This document shows, piece after piece, positions 6,799 to 14,142 of a stretch of 14,769 nt of DNA. The stretch is from an uncultured Clostridia bacterium (GTDB taxonomy: Bacteria > Bacillota > Clostridia > HGM11327): contig CAJLXE010000019.1 of assembly GCA_905210525.1 (NCBI GenBank), forward strand, positions 1 through 14,769. The letters are read 5' to 3'. A program made the translations under genes and the position numbers. Within the stretch, counting starts at the first letter, position 1. Every line of letters starts with the position of its first letter. The notes under the pieces were generated by a model. That model was given only the letters and a program-made list of their open reading frames with translations. It did no database searches and was not told where the DNA came from.

Positions 6799-7808
6799 AA
6801 GTTGACAACCTCCTCATTTGATTTTTTATCTTTCGACTTTTTAATTAAGTTCATAATAAGGTTCTGAGATATTGAAATTATATTGGATACTGTCCAGTAT
6901 ATTGCAAACGCAGAGTTATACACCGCACAGAAATACAGCGACAGCAACGGCAGGAATTTGTTCATCATGTTCATTGATGCCATGGAATTGTCTGCATCCT
7001 TTTTTGCGGGCTGCTTCTTTTTGTTTATGTGCGTCATAAGGTAAGTCTGCACATACTGCGTTGCCGTTGAAAGTACCGGCAAAATAAACCAGCCGTTGCA
7101 CATTGCCGAGCCAAACGACACGGAGGTTCCGAGCACCGACTTCATTGCGGAATCCGCAACCCATATATTTTTTATCCAGAGGAAGCTGTAACCCGAAGCA
7201 GCAGCAGCCGACTGAGCCTGTTCAAACGTAACCGCCTTAATAGCCGCTGACAGTGTATCAAAGCTTTCCTGACCGATTATTTCGGGGAACTTCTGAAGTG
7301 CGCTCGTCACGTTTCCGCTGTTATTGAACAGCGTCGGAAGAATCTCGGTAAACGACATCTTTATTTCGCTTGAGCCTGCTATTTTCGCGCTTATATCCGC
7401 GAGAAAATCCTTCATTGAGGCATTGTTCGCAATAAGAAGCTGTTCCATATACATATACATATGCTCCGCTGCAATTTTGCGCAGTGCGGCAAAGAGTATA
7501 ATTATTACCGGAAACGTTATGAGCATCGGCAGACAACCGCCCAACGGGCTTACGTTGTTTTTTGCATAAAGCTCCTGCATTTTTTTGCTGCGTTTTTCGG
7601 GATCATCCTTATATTTTTCGCTTATTTTCTGTATTTCCGGATTGAGTTCCTGAATTCTTGCCGTTGATTTTCTGCTTTTTACATCAAGCGGCAACAAAAG
7701 ACCTTTTACAATTATTGTAAATATTATTACCGCAACGCCGAAATTGCCTGTCCAATTATAAAAAACATCAATTATCGACGCAAGGAAACTAACTATGGAA
7801 TTCCACAT
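6795..7808 (-). CDS. yidC: YidC/Oxa1 membrane protein insertase, with enlarged extracellular loop
   Basis: Membrane insertase that folds and inserts membrane proteins alone or with SecYEG. Visible in the 337 residues: TM1 (about 23-41, NFGVAVIIFTIIVKGLLLPL), the charged cytoplasmic hairpin (42-88), TM2 (93-111, after NVSPLGGCLPML), a long extracellular loop (about 113-206), FLWIKN (209-214), and TMs near 237-257, 284-304 and 305-323, then a basic tail. The conserved groove Arg of TM1 is Lys35 here. No lipobox is present, unlike SpoIIIJ of Bacillus. The loop is about 80 residues longer than in Bacillus YidC proteins. The ATG lacks a close ribosome binding site (see the hairpin entry). It is followed by khpB with an ATGA overlap. 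Confidence 0.97.
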   Translation of the reverse strand: MWNSIVSFLASIIDVFYNWTGNFGVAVIIFTIIVKGLLLPLDVKSRKSTARIQELNPEIQKISEKYKDDPEKRSKKMQELYAKNNVSPLGGCLPMLITFPVIIILFAALRKIAAEHMYMYMEQLLIANNASMKDFLADISAKIAGSSEIKMSFTEILPTLFNNSGNVTSALQKFPEIIGQESFDTLSAAIKAVTFEQAQSAAAASGYSFLWIKNIWVADSAMKSVLGTSVSFGSAMCNGWFILPVLSTATQYVQTYLMTHINKKKQPAKKDADNSMASMNMMNKFLPLLSLYFCAVYNSAFAIYWTVSNIISISQNLIMNLIKKSKDKKSNEEVVNL

Positions 7809-7822
7809 TATGCGTAATACTA

Positions 7823-7847
7823 GCGCAATATAATATGCGCGTCCTTT
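7823..7847 (-). promoter_or_regulatory. yidC leader: distant ribosome binding site plus hairpin
   Basis: The only good Shine-Dalgarno match upstream of yidC is AAAGGA on the minus strand at 7842-7847, but it lies 33 bases before the ATG. Between them GCGCA (7836-7840) and TGCGC (7823-7827) can pair around 8 bases (5-bp stem as read on the minus strand). Folding this 18-base hairpin would cut the effective spacing to about 15 bases. A structured ribosome binding site is inferred; initiation at a non-ATG codon closer to AAAGGA is an alternative, as the frame is open back to the yidD stop. Confidence 0.4.
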
Positions 7848-7859
7848 CGTTTGAATTAA

Positions 7860-8069
7860 TTATTTAAGAGGATCATATCCGCCTTTACAAAACGGATTAC
7901 ATCTCAGTATTCTCCACAACGTCAAGCCGGTAGCCTTAAAAAAATTATATTTTTCATATGCCTGCAAGGCATACTCCGAGCACGTCGGCTCAAACCTGCA
8001 AGCCGAAGGCAGGCCCGGAGAAATATGTTTTTTATAAAATTTAATCAACGCTATCGCCGCTCTTCTCAT
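7860..8069 (-). CDS. yidD: YidD, membrane protein insertion efficiency factor
   Basis: Small peripheral membrane protein that improves insertion of YidC/Sec substrates. The 69-residue reading from ATG 8069 has the whole conserved core: IKFYKKHISPGLPSACRFEPTCSEYALQAYEKY, then WRILRCNPFCKGGYDPL, with the Cys residues of CRFEPTCS and RCNPFCKGG. A longer in-frame version starting at 8162 exists, but its extra 31 residues are out-of-frame rnpA sequence and have no family match. With the short start it overlaps the end of rnpA by 29 bases, a conserved arrangement, and precedes yidC by 51 bases. Confidence 0.95.
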   Translation of the reverse strand: MRRAAIALIKFYKKHISPGLPSACRFEPTCSEYALQAYEKYNFFKATGLTLWRILRCNPFCKGGYDPLK

Positions 8070-8406
8070 TTTTTGACAACACTTCCGACTTACCGAGCAA
8101 ATATCCCACATCTCTGCATAAATCTGCAAACGGAATTTCTTTGTCTGTATGCCGTGCGACAAACACTATGTCGAATCCTTTTATTATTTTGTCGTTATAA
8201 GTAAAAACCGCTTCTTTAAGTCTTCTGCGGCATCTGTTACGTTTTACCGCATTTCCGATTTTTTTGCTTACGGAAAATCCTATGCGCGTTGCTCCGCCGC
8301 GGTTTTTCCTTACCAGTATAACCGCGCTTCTGCCCTTTACCGATTTTCCGCTTCTGTACAGCCTTGTAAAATCGTTATTTCTCTTTAATTTACCGTAATT
8401 TCTCAC
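8041..8406 (-). CDS. rnpA: RnpA, protein component of ribonuclease P
   Basis: Basic protein that binds the RNase P RNA and helps it cleave 5' leaders from pre-tRNAs. The core LKRNNDFTRLYRSGKSV, the RGGATRIGFSVSKKIGNAVKRNRCRRRLKEA block containing the RNR motif, and the FDIVFVARH strand are all present. I place the start at GTG 8406, which gives 121 residues and puts the usual five to six residues ahead of LKRN; a weak GGAAC lies about 6-10 bases upstream. The frame is open further to an ATG at 8475 (144 residues), but the extra segment is Cys/Trp-containing, unlike the family, and falls inside an inverted repeat. It is 213 bases after rpmH and overlaps yidD. Confidence 0.93.
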   Translation of the reverse strand: MRNYGKLKRNNDFTRLYRSGKSVKGRSAVILVRKNRGGATRIGFSVSKKIGNAVKRNRCRRRLKEAVFTYNDKIIKGFDIVFVARHTDKEIPFADLCRDVGYLLGKSEVLSKNEKSGDSVD

Positions 8407-8454
8407 TGTCTGTTCCGTTAAGAGCTTTAATTTTTGCCCCCAAAAAGGACAAAC

Positions 8455-8498
8455 GGTCACATACAAATGAAACAAAAACGCAACATCTGTGTGTGACC
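8455..8498 (-). repeat. Inverted repeat in the rpmH-rnpA spacer
   Basis: Arms at 8455-8465 and 8488-8498 match at 10 of 11 positions (GGTCACAyACA type), with a 22-base spacer. On the minus-strand RNA this gives a 7-bp stem, one A-C mismatch and 3 further pairs. There is no following T run, so it is more likely a leader hairpin, processing site or attenuation-type element for rnpA than an intrinsic terminator. The rest of the 213-base spacer (8407-8619) has no gene that I can support and only AT-rich weak dyads. Confidence 0.5.
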
Positions 8499-8619
8499 CT
8501 ACAAAACGCTCCCTGAGGCTTAAAAAGCTTCAAAAATAATAAACTTTCCCCATATATTATTCCGCGCCGAAACGCCGAGCATATCTTGGGTATATTTATT
8601 CTGCAAGCCTACACACCTA

Positions 8620-8754
8620 TTAAGCAGTAAGCTTCTTTCTGCCTTTTTGTCTTCTTCTCTTAAGAACGAGTCTGCCGTTCTTCGTGCTCATGCGTTTTCT
8701 GAAACCGTGTTCCATGCTTCTCTGTCTTTTCTTTGGCTGGTATGTTCTTTTCAT
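8620..8754 (-). CDS. rpmH: Ribosomal protein bL34
   Basis: A 44-residue, very basic protein of the large ribosomal subunit, too short for many ORF finders. It reads MKRTYQPKKRQR, then HGFRKRMSTKNGRLVLKRRRQKGRKKLTA, an almost consensus L34. The ATG at 8754 has GGAGG on the minus strand (CCTCC on the plus strand at 8764-8768) at good spacing. It is first in the conserved rpmH-rnpA-yidD-yidC cluster and is driven by the strong promoter at 8805-8833. In most Firmicutes dnaA lies upstream; here it is ftsY. Confidence 0.98.
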   Translation of the reverse strand: MKRTYQPKKRQRSMEHGFRKRMSTKNGRLVLKRRRQKGRKKLTA

Positions 8755-8804
8755 TATATGTTTCCTCCGTTGATGGTAATCATTTTACAAAAATATACCG
8801 TATT

Positions 8805-8833
8805 ATTATAATGTATTATTTAAATATTGTCAA
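8805..8833 (-). promoter_or_regulatory. Consensus vegetative promoter of the rpmH operon
   Basis: On the minus strand, TTGACA (8828-8833) is followed after exactly 17 bases by TATAAT (8805-8810). Both hexamers match the sigma-A/sigma-70 consensus at all twelve positions, and the spacer is of optimal length and AT-rich. Transcription should start near 8798, leaving a leader of about 44 bases before the rpmH ATG. This is as expected for a ribosomal protein gene with very high expression. Confidence 0.9.
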
Positions 8834-8843
8834 TAGATATTTC

Positions 8844-8871
8844 ATTATCTACACGCACAAAATATTATCTA
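8844..8871. repeat. Direct repeats upstream of the rpmH promoter
   Basis: ATTATCTA occurs at 8844-8851 and 8864-8871 (plus-strand reading), 20 bases apart or about two helical turns, just upstream of the -35 box. The first copy extends to TTATCTACA, one mismatch from the DnaA-box consensus TTATCCACA; the second does not extend. A partly overlapping AT-rich inverted repeat (8832-8842 with 8859-8872, one bulged base) is also present. These may be activator or DnaA-like sites, or chance in AT-rich DNA. Confidence 0.35.
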
Positions 8872-8883
8872 TTAACACTTTAT

Positions 8884-9795
8884 TTACATTTCGTCAAACA
8901 ATGCGTCAACAAACGTATTTGCGTCAAACGGTTGCAGGTCATCTATCCCTTCTCCGACGCCTATATACTTAACCGGAATCTTGAGTTCGTTGCATATTGT
9001 AAGCAATATACCGCCCTTTGCAGTTCCGTCAAGCTTTGTAAGAACCAATCCGGTAGCCGGTGCAGCCTCATTGAACAGCTTTGCCTGAACAAACGCATTT
9101 TGTCCGGACGTAGCGTCAATAACAATCCACGTTTCCTTTTTTGCTTCCGGATATTCGCGCTGTATTATTCTGCCTATCTTATCAAGCTCGTTCATAAGGT
9201 TTTTCTTATTATGAAGTCTTCCCGCAGTATCGCATAAAAGTACATCCGTACCTTTTGTTTTCGCCGACTGCAATGCGTCAAAAACCACCGCACACGGATC
9301 CGACCCCTCATCGTGTTTTATTACCTTTACTCCCGAACGCTCGCCCCAGACTGCAAGCTGTTCGATTGCCGCTGCTCTGAAAGTATCAGCAGCCGCTATC
9401 TGAACGCTCTTTTTATCGTGGATAAACTTGCTTGCAAGCTTACCTATTGTTGTCGTCTTACCTACGCCGTTTACTCCTATAACCGTTATAACCGCCGGAT
9501 AAGTAAGCTGTTCTTTTGTTTCTCCCTGCAAAAGAATGTCAAGCATAGACTGCTTCAGCAGAGATATTATTTCATCCGGTTCTTTTATTTTTTCTTCCTT
9601 TACCTTCTCGCGCAATTCGTCCATAAGCTTAACCGTTGTATCAACGCCGACATCGGAGCTTATGAGTATTTCCTCTATTTCCTCAAAAAGGTCTTCGTCG
9701 ATTTTCTTGAACGATTTGAGCAATCCCTTTATCGAATTGACTATTCCGCTGCGGGTTTTCATCAATCCTTTTTTAAGTTTATCAAATAATGACAT
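8884..9795 (-). CDS. ftsY: FtsY, signal recognition particle receptor
   Basis: SRP GTPase at the membrane that receives ribosome-nascent chain complexes from Ffh and hands them to SecYEG or YidC. The 303 residues comprise a short basic N-terminal helix, the four-helix N domain (about 20-90) and the NG GTPase domain: P-loop GVNGVGKTTT (107-116), DTFRAAA (137-143), DTAGR (189-193), TKLDG (253-257) and the closing GVGEGIDDLQPF. The acidic A domain of E. coli FtsY is absent, as usual for Gram-positives. The ATG has GGGAGG upstream and lies 30 bases after smc. It precedes the rpmH cluster, placing the SRP receptor beside yidD-yidC. Confidence 0.98.
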   Translation of the reverse strand: MSLFDKLKKGLMKTRSGIVNSIKGLLKSFKKIDEDLFEEIEEILISSDVGVDTTVKLMDELREKVKEEKIKEPDEIISLLKQSMLDILLQGETKEQLTYPAVITVIGVNGVGKTTTIGKLASKFIHDKKSVQIAAADTFRAAAIEQLAVWGERSGVKVIKHDEGSDPCAVVFDALQSAKTKGTDVLLCDTAGRLHNKKNLMNELDKIGRIIQREYPEAKKETWIVIDATSGQNAFVQAKLFNEAAPATGLVLTKLDGTAKGGILLTICNELKIPVKYIGVGEGIDDLQPFDANTFVDALFDEM

Positions 9796-9825
9796 AAAAC
9801 AATGCCTCCCTTCCGGATACAGGTA

Positions 9826-12800
9826 CTATACGGCAGCCTCAAGTTTCACCGATACAAGCGATGAAACGCCTTTTTCTTCCATAGAAACGCCGTACAGTGC
9901 GTTGCTTGCTTCCATTGTGCCCTTTCTGTGTGATATTATTATAAATTGTATCGTATTGTTGAAAGAGCTTATGAGGTTTGCAAGCGTATAAACATTCTTT
10001 TCATCAAGTGCGGTATCTATTTCGTCAAGTATGCAGAACGGTGCGGGTCTTCTTTTAAGCAGCGCAAACAGCAAAGCGATTGCAATAAGCGCCTTCTCGC
10101 CGCCCGACATGAGCGATATATTCTGAAGCTTTTTGCCCGGCGGCTGAGCAATAATGTCAATGCCTGCCTCAAGTATATCGTCCGAATTGCACAATTCAAG
10201 CCTTGCGGTTCCGCCGTTAAACAGCTTTCTGAACATTTCGGTAAAATATTCGTTTATTATTTTGAATTCTTCATCAAATCTGAGACGCATTTCCTTTGTT
10301 ATTTCCGCTATAAGCTTTTCTATATCCTTGCTTGCGGCAATAAGATCGTCTCTCTCCGAACACAGTGTCTGCCATCTTGCCGACTGCGTTTCATACTGCT
10401 CGGGAGCCTCCGGATTTATCGGGCCCATTCGGGTTATTTCCGATTTCACGTCTCTTATTTTTCTGTTCAGATCTTCCAGATCGCCCTCTTCTTTTTCCGC
10501 CGCCATAGCGTCTCCGAGAGAAACCTCATAAACCTCCCACATTCTCGACTGAAGATTATCGCGCTCCATAATCACCTTTGCTTTTTCCATATCGTAATCA
10601 TGAAGCTTTGAATTGATGTCAAGAAGCAGCGATTCGCTTGAACGTATTTCATCCTCATGCTGTTTTTTTATCTTTTCGAGAGATTTCAAATCTTCCTCGC
10701 ACTTCTTAAGCACATCTATCTCTTCCTGCTCCGTCTTTTCGGCTTGCTTTATATTCTCGGCAAGCTCCTCGGACTGAACAGAACATTTTTTATATTCATC
10801 GGCAAGCATGGCGTTCGTTTCCGCAAGGGCTTCTGCGTTATGCAGTTTTTCTGTGCGTCTGTTACGGAGTTCCTCCAGATAAGCCGTACAAACCTGCAGC
10901 TTTCCCTCAAGCTCCATCTGTCTGAGACGTATATCCGTAAGCTTCTTTTCGCCCTCCGAAAGCACTTCCTTGCTTCCGTTTTCCTTTGCGGTCAAAGCTT
11001 CCACAGACGTATTTGCTTCTATTACAAGCCTGCTGTGCGATTCGGTGTCTTCCGAAAGACGTTTTATTTCTTCATCAATGTTTTTTATTTCCTCGGCCGC
11101 ATCGGCATTATGCGCTTTTCTCTGCTCATTCGCCGTTTTTGCGCGTTCAAATTCGCCCTTGACGTATTCATAACTGTTCTTTGCCGCATTGTATTCTATG
11201 TCTGTATTATGAAGCAAAGCCTGCAATCTGTCAAGTTCCTGTTTTTTCTGCACTCTCTGTTGTTTCAAAGAGTTGATTTTATCCGCAAGCTTTTTCAGTT
11301 CCGCCACGTCTGACTTAAGAGAAGCTTCAAGTTCATCGGCTTCTCTCGAACGCGAAAATACGTTTGAAACGTTACTCTTTCCTCGCGAGCCTCCCGAAAT
11401 AGAGCCGTACGGATTTATCACATCGCCCTGAAGCGTAACTATTTTGAACATATAACGGCTTGCGCGCGCTATGTCTATGGCGCAATCCATGTTTTCCGCT
11501 ATTACCACTCTGCCGAGCAGATTTTCCACAACACATTTATATGCGCTGTCATACTTTATGATGTCTCCGGCAATTCCGCAAAAGCCCTTTCTTTTAAGCG
11601 TTCTGACGTCATTTTCGTTAATACGTCTGCCCTGAACGGAATTCAGCGGAAGAAACGTTGCATATCCCAATCTGTTGTTTCGCAGATATTCAATAATTCC
11701 TTTTGCACCCGCATCGGTCTTTGTAACGATATTCTGCACCGCGCCGCCGAGAGCCACCTCTATTGCGACCTCGTATTCCTTATCCACTCTTATTATGTCG
11801 GAAACTGTACCTATAATATCGCTTGCAAACGGTTTATCCGAATTTTTAAGGCGTATTACCGCCTTTGTGCTGTTATTGAACGCTTCCATGCTTTCTTTAA
11901 GCTCATTAAGCGTTGCAAGACGCGATTTTTTTGCTTCTGCCGTTTTGGCAAGAGTCTCGAATGACGACGCAGCAGTTGAATAGGACTCATTTACAGCCTC
12001 GTATTCACGTGATGCATTGATGTGCTCTTTTTTTACTTGCTCAAGACTCGAAAAAACGTTATCCGCTTTTTCTTTTGCAGCTTCACATATCTGCTCTGTC
12101 TCCTCAAGCTTTTTAATTCCCTCTTTTTCGTTCAACTGCGCATTTTCCATTTGACGAACAAGCATCTGCCGTTCGGCCGTAATCTGCGCAAGGCGCACTT
12201 TCGCATCATTTTCGCCGTTTACAAGCTCAATATGGCGCTTTCTGATTTCTTCAAGCTTTGCCGTTATATCCGAATGTTCTTTTTTTAGCTTTTCAACGTA
12301 TGCGCTCTGCTTTTCAAGCTCCGCCGTGTTATTTTCTTTCTGTCCGTCAAGATCTGCTTTTTTATTTTCTTCGGAAGCAATTATATCAAGAAGAGCCTTT
12401 GCTTCGTCGTTGTATTTTTTTATATCCGCGCTGTTCTCCGCATTATCCTTATTTATCCGCGTCATGCGCTCAACGATGTTTTTGTATTCACCCTTAAGTC
12501 TTTCAGCGGTTCTTATGCTTTCCATGCGGTTTGAACGAAGCTTTTCACATTGTTCAAAAACAGTCTCATATCTTGCGTTGACATCCGAAAGCTTTTCCTC
12601 GGCCGCAGCCTTTGCCTTTTCGTTCTGGGCTATATCGTTTCCCAATATGTCTATTTGCTTCTGCAGTCGTTCCTCGGAGGCTTTATATCTGTCATTGAGA
12701 AGTACAAATCTCGTCGTTTCGCATTTTTTGAGTCTGCCTGCAACCGTCAGATATTTTTCAGCCTTTTCCGCGGCAATTTTGAGCGCCGGAAGATTGCCCT

Positions 12801-13395
12801 CTATTTCATATATAAGATCGTTTGCACGAGAAAGATTTTCCTGTGTAAGAAAAAGATGCTTCTCGGATTCCTCTTTCCTCGTTTTATATTTCATTATGCC
12901 GGCAGCTTCGTCAAATATGTATCTTCTGCCTTCCGGTGTGGAATTAAGTATTTCCGAAACCCTGCCCTGCCCGATTATAGAATATCCGTATTTACCTATA
13001 CCCGAATCAAGAAAAAGCGATGTTATATCTTTAAGTCTGCACTCGGCGCCGTTAATGCAGTAGCGGCTCTCGCCCGATCTGTAAAGTCTTCTCGAAATCG
13101 ATACCTCGTTGAAATTTATAGGCAACGTGCCGTCCGAATTGTCAAGAGTTATGGAAACTTCGGCAAATCCGTTTGGCTTTCTTTTATCCGAGCCCTTGAA
13201 CACAACGTCGTCCATACGCGAACCGCGCAAATTCTTTATGCTCTGTTCGCCGAGCACCCACATAACCGAATCGACAATATTGCTTTTTCCGCTTCCGTTC
13301 GGTCCGACTATGCCGGTTATGCCTTTGTCAAATTCAATAACCGTTCTGTCCGAAAATGATTTAAACCCGTATATTTCAAGTTTTTTCAGCTGCAT
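9826..13395 (-). CDS. smc: SMC, chromosome condensation and segregation ATPase
   Basis: Core of the bacterial condensin (with ScpA and ScpB), which extrudes DNA loops and aligns chromosome arms. At 1189 residues it has standard length. The N-terminal head carries Walker A GPNGSGKSN (31-39), the R-loop LRGSRM and the Q-loop IIGQG (about 140-144). Long charged coiled coils flank a hinge at about 519-665 that ends in NPYGSISGG. The C-terminal head has the signature LMSGGEKALIAIALLFALL near 1095-1112 and Walker B FCILDEIDTALDE near 1120. No truncation or frameshift was seen. Its ATG overlaps the rnc stop by one base (TAATG). ScpA and ScpB are not in the window, nor is parB. Confidence 0.98.
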   Translation of the reverse strand: MQLKKLEIYGFKSFSDRTVIEFDKGITGIVGPNGSGKSNIVDSVMWVLGEQSIKNLRGSRMDDVVFKGSDKRKPNGFAEVSITLDNSDGTLPINFNEVSISRRLYRSGESRYCINGAECRLKDITSLFLDSGIGKYGYSIIGQGRVSEILNSTPEGRRYIFDEAAGIMKYKTRKEESEKHLFLTQENLSRANDLIYEIEGNLPALKIAAEKAEKYLTVAGRLKKCETTRFVLLNDRYKASEERLQKQIDILGNDIAQNEKAKAAAEEKLSDVNARYETVFEQCEKLRSNRMESIRTAERLKGEYKNIVERMTRINKDNAENSADIKKYNDEAKALLDIIASEENKKADLDGQKENNTAELEKQSAYVEKLKKEHSDITAKLEEIRKRHIELVNGENDAKVRLAQITAERQMLVRQMENAQLNEKEGIKKLEETEQICEAAKEKADNVFSSLEQVKKEHINASREYEAVNESYSTAASSFETLAKTAEAKKSRLATLNELKESMEAFNNSTKAVIRLKNSDKPFASDIIGTVSDIIRVDKEYEVAIEVALGGAVQNIVTKTDAGAKGIIEYLRNNRLGYATFLPLNSVQGRRINENDVRTLKRKGFCGIAGDIIKYDSAYKCVVENLLGRVVIAENMDCAIDIARASRYMFKIVTLQGDVINPYGSISGGSRGKSNVSNVFSRSREADELEASLKSDVAELKKLADKINSLKQQRVQKKQELDRLQALLHNTDIEYNAAKNSYEYVKGEFERAKTANEQRKAHNADAAEEIKNIDEEIKRLSEDTESHSRLVIEANTSVEALTAKENGSKEVLSEGEKKLTDIRLRQMELEGKLQVCTAYLEELRNRRTEKLHNAEALAETNAMLADEYKKCSVQSEELAENIKQAEKTEQEEIDVLKKCEEDLKSLEKIKKQHEDEIRSSESLLLDINSKLHDYDMEKAKVIMERDNLQSRMWEVYEVSLGDAMAAEKEEGDLEDLNRKIRDVKSEITRMGPINPEAPEQYETQSARWQTLCSERDDLIAASKDIEKLIAEITKEMRLRFDEEFKIINEYFTEMFRKLFNGGTARLELCNSDDILEAGIDIIAQPPGKKLQNISLMSGGEKALIAIALLFALLKRRPAPFCILDEIDTALDEKNVYTLANLISSFNNTIQFIIISHRKGTMEASNALYGVSMEEKGVSSLVSVKLEAAV

Positions 13396-14141
13396 TACTG
13401 TTCTGTCCGCCTTTGCAATAATTTCTGCGCATTTTCTATGCCTTGTGCAGCCGCCTGCTGTTCGGCTTCTTTTTTGTTTTTGCCTGTACCCGTTCCGATA
13501 GTGCTGCCATTCAGTACAGCTTCCACCGTAAACACGGAATCATGCTGCGGGCCTTCTTTTTTCACAACATTATACACCACCGTACCTACGTGCATATGCT
13601 GTACCATTTCCTGCAAATCGGTCTTATTGTCGCGCAATATTTTTTTCGTAATTATATCTTTTATATTATTATCCAGAAGGCGCATAATAAAGCTTTTAGC
13701 CTCATCCATTCCGCCGTCTATATATACACCGGCTATTACAGCTTCAACCGCGTCTGCCATTATTGACGGATTCATGTTGCTGTCACGACATTCGCCTTTA
13801 CCCACAAGAATATAACGCCACAAGCCGATTTTTCTTGCCGTTATAACAAGAGACTGTTCACATACGATTTTTGACCTCAGTTTTGAGAGCCGTCCCTCGT
13901 TCCAATCAGGATAAAGGTTATATAAATACTCGCTTATTACAAAATCAAGTACTGAATCTCCCAAGAACTCCATACATTCATTTATATTTCTGTAAGCGGT
14001 CACATAATCCGGATGATTCCGATATGAACTGTGGGTAAGAGCTCTGTCCAGATTTTCAATTTTCTTAAAAGAATAGCCTATGAAGCTTTCAACCTCATGA
14101 AGCTTTTGTTTTCTCTCGTTCGTTAAATATACGTTCTCCAA
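13395..14141 (-). CDS. rnc: Ribonuclease III (TTG start)
   Basis: Double-strand-specific endonuclease that processes rRNA precursors and regulates mRNAs. The 248 residues have the signature ECMEFLGDSVLDF, with catalytic residues E58, D62, D130 and E133 (equivalents of E. coli E41, D45, D114, E117), and a C-terminal dsRNA-binding domain (about 172-240) with DNKTDLQEMVQ and GTGKNKKEAEQQAA. The usual ER pair of the signature is EC here. The start codon is TTG at 14141, supported by AGGAT about nine bases upstream and by the need for the N-terminal helix; no upstream ATG fits. It begins one base after the yqeG TGA, so translation is likely coupled. Confidence 0.96.
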   Translation of the reverse strand: MENVYLTNERKQKLHEVESFIGYSFKKIENLDRALTHSSYRNHPDYVTAYRNINECMEFLGDSVLDFVISEYLYNLYPDWNEGRLSKLRSKIVCEQSLVITARKIGLWRYILVGKGECRDSNMNPSIMADAVEAVIAGVYIDGGMDEAKSFIMRLLDNNIKDIITKKILRDNKTDLQEMVQHMHVGTVVYNVVKKEGPQHDSVFTVEAVLNGSTIGTGTGKNKKEAEQQAAAQGIENAQKLLQRRTEQ

Positions 14142-14142
14142 A

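Noticed and set aside
6916..7536. Small minus-strand open frames overlapping yidC
   Set aside because: They lie in a different frame inside yidC, without ribosome binding sites or known motifs.
8070..8162. N-terminal extension of yidD from ATG 8162
   Set aside because: It is out-of-frame rnpA sequence, while the conserved YidD core starts at ATG 8069 with the usual MRRAAIALIKFYKKHISPG.
8407..8475. N-terminal extension of rnpA from ATG 8475
   Set aside because: The extra 23 residues do not resemble RnpA N termini, the ATG has no ribosome binding site and lies in the loop of an inverted repeat. GTG 8406 gives normal length. Not fully excluded.
8520..8575. AT-rich dyad AATAATA/TATTATT as an rpmH terminator
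   Set aside because: The stem is only 7 A-T pairs with a 13-base loop and no clean T run, so it would be too weak to act as an intrinsic terminator.
8591..8620. Possible second promoter (TTGCAG-17-TATGCT on the minus strand) for rnpA
   Set aside because: Only 3 of 6 and 4 of 6 consensus matches, which is common by chance in AT-rich spacers.
12326..13359. Plus-strand open frames of 245 and 269 codons opposite smc
   Set aside because: Antisense shadows of the conserved SMC head and coiled coil; they overlap each other in different frames and resemble nothing.
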